The notes under the pieces are model-generated. The model searched no databases and was not told the origin of the DNA. It was given only the letters and a program-made list of their open reading frames with translations. From the NCBI RefSeq assembly GCF_000346465.2, contig NC_034013.1, positions 14,080,486 through 14,144,485 of the forward strand: DNA of 64,000 nt. The letters run 5' to 3'. Made by a program: the position numbers and the translations under genes. The stretch is from Prunus persica (taxonomy: Eukaryota; Streptophyta; Magnoliopsida; Rosales; Rosaceae). Shown here piece by piece: positions 61,106-64,000 of this stretch. Positions within the stretch are counted from its first letter, which is position 1. Every line of letters begins with the position of its first letter.

Positions 61106-61736
61106 GGTTTTGCTTTTTGGATAGGCTGCTGCTGCTACTAGCAAGCAAACCACTACTGCCTCCTGGGAAATGTGCTGTTCGACAATATTGACTGGGAAGA
61201 CGGACAGGCCCTAAACGGTGCGTTTTCTGGTTTGGGTTATGGCAGAAGAAGATGGGCTGCTGATACTTGGGCTAACAAGTTAGAAATCCCAGTTTTGCAT
61301 AACGTGTAATTGGACTTTAGAGAATGATATAACACCCAAGGATATTCTTTGGACACCCGCGCCTCATTTTTACCCAAAATTTCACTTCTTCACTCTTGAA
61401 CACCCAAACCCGTACTCCTTTTCTTTCCCTTCCTGCCAACCCGTCGGCCATTCCCAAATATTCCCTAGAGCATTCATCCATGCATATGAACTTCTAAGTT
61501 TGATTTCCACCACCTCCAATATCCTTTTTTTTAGGTTCAAATTCTCTAATATCGTTTGTATTTAAATAAACTGCAAGAGAAAAAATTTGGGTGGGTGTCC
61601 AGTTCACACTAGGATTCTGTTTCCTCTTTACAATAGGATAGATCGCTTTTGTCTTGTAGCCCAAACCGGGTGAAAAAATTCTTTATATAAAGGGAGCCCT
61701 ACCCCATCAGCCAACAATTACGATCAAATTTCTTCA
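61106..61736. promoter_or_regulatory. Divergent promoter region of the PPR and CD2BP2-like genes
   Basis: 630 bases separate the two start codons. A clear TATA box, TATATAA, lies at 61684-61690 on the plus strand, 47 bases before the CD2BP2 ATG, leaving a very short leader. No matching TATA was obvious on the PPR side. Confidence 0.65.
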
Positions 61737-62924
61737 ATGGAATCGAATCAGCCATCACGATCAAATCTGAAACGCAAGGTGATCTCCGAAGAGTCCGATT
61801 CCGATTCCGATTCCGGCAAACCCACAGCGGAAAAGAGGGTTAGGTTTCCAAAGGGGAAGAAGGCGAGGCTGGGAGATGAAGCGGTAAACATACGCAGAGC
61901 TGAGGACGACGACGAGATTGGGATTGGGTTGGCGGACCCTCGTTCTGCCGCCAAAGAGCGAGAGAAGCGACGGAGCCAGAGAAATCACGACAGGTTTGGG
62001 GAGGATGGGATTGGCGAAGATGTGTCCAAGGCGGAAGTTTCATACGAAGGATTGGACTCTGAGAACTTGATGGAGGATGGGATTCCAATAGAGCCTTTTA
62101 ACTTGGACAAGGAGAGGGAAGAGGGTTATTTTGATGCGGATGGGAATTTTGTTGAATATGCCCCCAATGAGAAGAACAAGGTCAAGGATGCTTGGCTTGA
62201 CAGTGTTGAAGCTGGTGAGACAAAATTATATGCTCGGAAAACAGAAGATGAAGATGGTGATGGTGATGGTGATGGTGAAGATTTACCTTTGTCTGATGGT
62301 GATGATATCGGGAAGATTAAACGGCGAATTGCTGATGTGCTGGAGGATGGAGAGACTGTTTTGCAGGCTTTGAGGAGGTTGAAGGGAGGTTCTTCTTCTG
62401 CAAGGAACAAGAGGGAGAAGATGCCCGCTGAGACAAAGCGCGTTTTCGATCAGTTGACAGAGGATGCTGTGACCCTGATGGACAAGTATGGGGAGTACAA
62501 TGTGAATCATGAGAAGAGGGAGATTTTTGAGCGTGAGGCTCAAGGGTATGAGAGTTTAGCTAGGGCAAGAAGCCAAGGCGCGGCATTGGGTACGAATAAT
62601 GGTGCTGAATCTGCTGGAGATGAATATGATATGTTTGGTGAAGATGATGAAGATGCAACTGCTCAAGCATCGAATTCGGATGGGGTTGGGGTTGGTCCCT
62701 CGCAATTGGAGAATGATTATGTGTTGGATGAGTCTTCTGGGTACTATTATAGCAGCAGTTTGGGGTATTATTATGATCCATCTACTGGACTCTATTGCTC
62801 TGCTGCTTCTGGGCTATGGTACTCGTTCAATGAGGAGACTGGAGCATATGATGAAATCACTCACCATGGCCAGGCTGCTGCTGCTGCTGCTGCTGCTGCT
62901 GATGCTGAGACCGGTGCAAATTGA
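61737..62924 (+). CDS. CD2BP2 / U5 snRNP 52K-like protein with OCRE-type C-terminus
   Basis: Single-exon gene of 395 codons. The N-terminus is Ser/Asp-rich (SEESDSDSDSGK), followed by basic RVRFPKGKKARLG. The conserved CD2BP2/Lin1 core is present: DLDSENLMEDG-like EGLDSENLMEDGIPIEPFNL, EREEGYFDADGNFVEY, KDAWLDSVE, then ALRRLKGG, and LTEDAVTLMDKYGEYNVNHE. The C-terminal part has aromatic octamers SSGYYYSSSLGYYYDPSTGL and SGLWYSFNEETGAYDE, an OCRE-like module, where the human protein has a GYF domain. It ends with a poly-Ala run. Known: human CD2BP2 and yeast Lin1/Snu40 are U5 snRNP assembly factors. Expected to act in the nucleus in spliceosome assembly. It is convergent with the UFSP2 gene, 315 bases apart. 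Confidence 0.9.
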   Translation: MESNQPSRSNLKRKVISEESDSDSDSGKPTAEKRVRFPKGKKARLGDEAVNIRRAEDDDEIGIGLADPRSAAKEREKRRSQRNHDRFGEDGIGEDVSKAEVSYEGLDSENLMEDGIPIEPFNLDKEREEGYFDADGNFVEYAPNEKNKVKDAWLDSVEAGETKLYARKTEDEDGDGDGDGEDLPLSDGDDIGKIKRRIADVLEDGETVLQALRRLKGGSSSARNKREKMPAETKRVFDQLTEDAVTLMDKYGEYNVNHEKREIFEREAQGYESLARARSQGAALGTNNGAESAGDEYDMFGEDDEDATAQASNSDGVGVGPSQLENDYVLDESSGYYYSSSLGYYYDPSTGLYCSAASGLWYSFNEETGAYDEITHHGQAAAAAAAAADAETGAN

Positions 62925-63238
62925 AAATTGATGATTTAGAATTTAGATTCATATTGATGTCTACCTTTTTTTTCCTTAACAAAACAGAAAGGATGTTAGA
63001 AACTTCTGAAACTAAAGGCCAAATATTGAAAAGATCAAGAACTCTCAAATTTTATAAGCTAGTTGTAATTCACTGTATTCAAATTACAGAATGGGATTTT
63101 TTGTATATAAATATTGTTGAGAACAAATGCCTACATAGATAATGCCCTTCATTTAATCTAAATCTACCTTTCATAGCACGTAACTTCCTAGAAAACTGCC
63201 TTCTCCATCTTGTATAGATTGGATGGTTTTTGTATAGA

Positions 63239-64000
63239 TCAAACCATGTCAGGCCTCTGTGGAAGCAGAAGATTATAGAACTTATCATGCAAAAAGAAAC
63301 TCTTTCCCTTGCTATCAACAGCCTTTTTCCACCCACACCATCCGCCGTTTACAATTTTCTTGTGCTCGTCGTTGCCGGTATAGTGAGGATCGAGTATTAG
63401 AAACGCACAATCTCCACTTGCTTCATTGTAATCAATTCCCAAGAGGGTATATGCAAGAACACCACCACCTACATCCACATATTAAGTTATAAGAGAAGAT
63501 TTCTTCTCTTTTATAGTTCTTTAATTGTTTCTGCAAAATTTCCATCCTATCTTTTAACCAATAGAAGCGTCAAATATGCTAACCTATCATAATAGGTGTT
63601 CCTTGATTGTCAAAGTGCAAGGCCAGCTCTCGACATTTCTCTGGAAGCTCAGCTCCAGATCTAACATTTATGACTTTGCAACTAACCTGTTCATTACAAA
63701 AACCAATCAGGTTAAAACCCCAAAGCATCTTATTTGAGAAATTACTAGTAAACCACGTTGATGATACTTACACCCAAAAGCTTGTCCAGAACAAAGCTCA
63801 ATTCAATGGCACCAATCCATTCGCGTGAACCAATGAAAGAAGGATCTTTATCACCAATCTCTACAAGTGTCTGCTGTATTTCCCTGACATCACTTGGCTT
63901 GTCAGATCAAATCGTATGACACTGATAATTAGCGCCAAATAGAACGAAAAGAGGAAAGACATTAAATGATGTTGAAAGGTCAAAACGAAACAAGGGTTTT
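63239..64000 (-). CDS. Ufm1-specific protease (UFSP2-like), 3' exons, partial gene
   Basis: The 3' part of a gene that continues past the right edge. Visible exons: about 63906-63773 ([38 protein letters not shown]), about 63690-63585 ([32 protein letters not shown]) and 63468-63239 ([32 protein letters not shown], ending LLPQRPDMV). The LDPHYTG motif carries the catalytic Asp and His of the UFSP papain-like fold; the catalytic Cys is in exons outside the window. Known: UFSP2 matures Ufm1 and removes it from targets at the ER. The family is clear. The Arabidopsis orthologue (At3g48380, from memory) lies near the REF6 block, so this end of the window may belong to the same ancestral neighbourhood. 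Confidence 0.92.

Noticed and set aside
1..64000. tRNA, rRNA or retrotransposon polyprotein genes
   Set aside because: I saw no tRNA-like fold signatures, rRNA sequence or reverse transcriptase/integrase motifs while reading both strands; a dedicated scan could still find short ones.

Overview
This is a 64-kb piece of plant nuclear DNA. It has multi-exon genes with GT-AG introns, AT-rich intergenic DNA, many miniature inverted-repeat transposons (MITEs), and plant-specific families: PsbY, DUF2828, DUF674, a chloroplast PPR protein and an MA3-repeat MRF protein. The gene set and repeat style suggest a woody rosid, most likely Rosaceae (Prunus-like); this is inference, not proof. One 100-N assembly gap lies at 8785-8884.

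Region 1 (1-24 kb) is a conserved block: a CCCH zinc-finger gene (C3H43-like), a complete REF6-type H3K27 demethylase, three decaying tandem DUF2828 copies, and an APE1L-type AP endonuclease. From memory, Arabidopsis carries CBBY, APE1L, REF6 and C3H43 in a row at At3g48420-At3g48440, so the core order is ancestral and the DUF2828 cluster is an insertion.

Region 2 (24-39.3 kb) is an accessory island of about 15.4 kb between APE1L and its old head-to-head neighbour CBBY. It holds an intronless thioesterase-like gene with a premature stop, an orphan BRF1 C-terminal domain gene, a direct 1.8-kb segmental duplication, GC-rich CTAGGCGG arrays in opposite orientations, a series of near-perfect 22-base palindromes, a broken GH1 beta-glucosidase fragment, two broken DUF674 fragments and several fold-back elements. 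A second CBBY copy at 43 kb keeps the compact ancestral promoter, including a fragment of APE1L exon 1, so the island can be defined by comparison inside the window.

Region 3 (39.4-46.7 kb) holds two tandem chloroplast CBBY-type HAD phosphatase genes, a transposon insertion in the promoter between them, and a single-unit PsbY gene.

Region 4 (47-64 kb) is gene-dense: a TPR protein (At5g63200-like), an MA3-repeat translation regulator (MRF1-like, At5g63190 in Arabidopsis, another apparent microsynteny), a chloroplast PPR protein (EMB1006-like), a CD2BP2/U5-52K-type protein, and the 3' part of a Ufm1-specific protease (UFSP2-like).

Functionally this is not an operon-like unit. It mixes chromatin control, DNA repair, Calvin-cycle metabolite repair, photosystem assembly, translation control, splicing and ufmylation. 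The most unusual signal is the palindrome and CTAGGCGG architecture at 28.3-31.6 kb.
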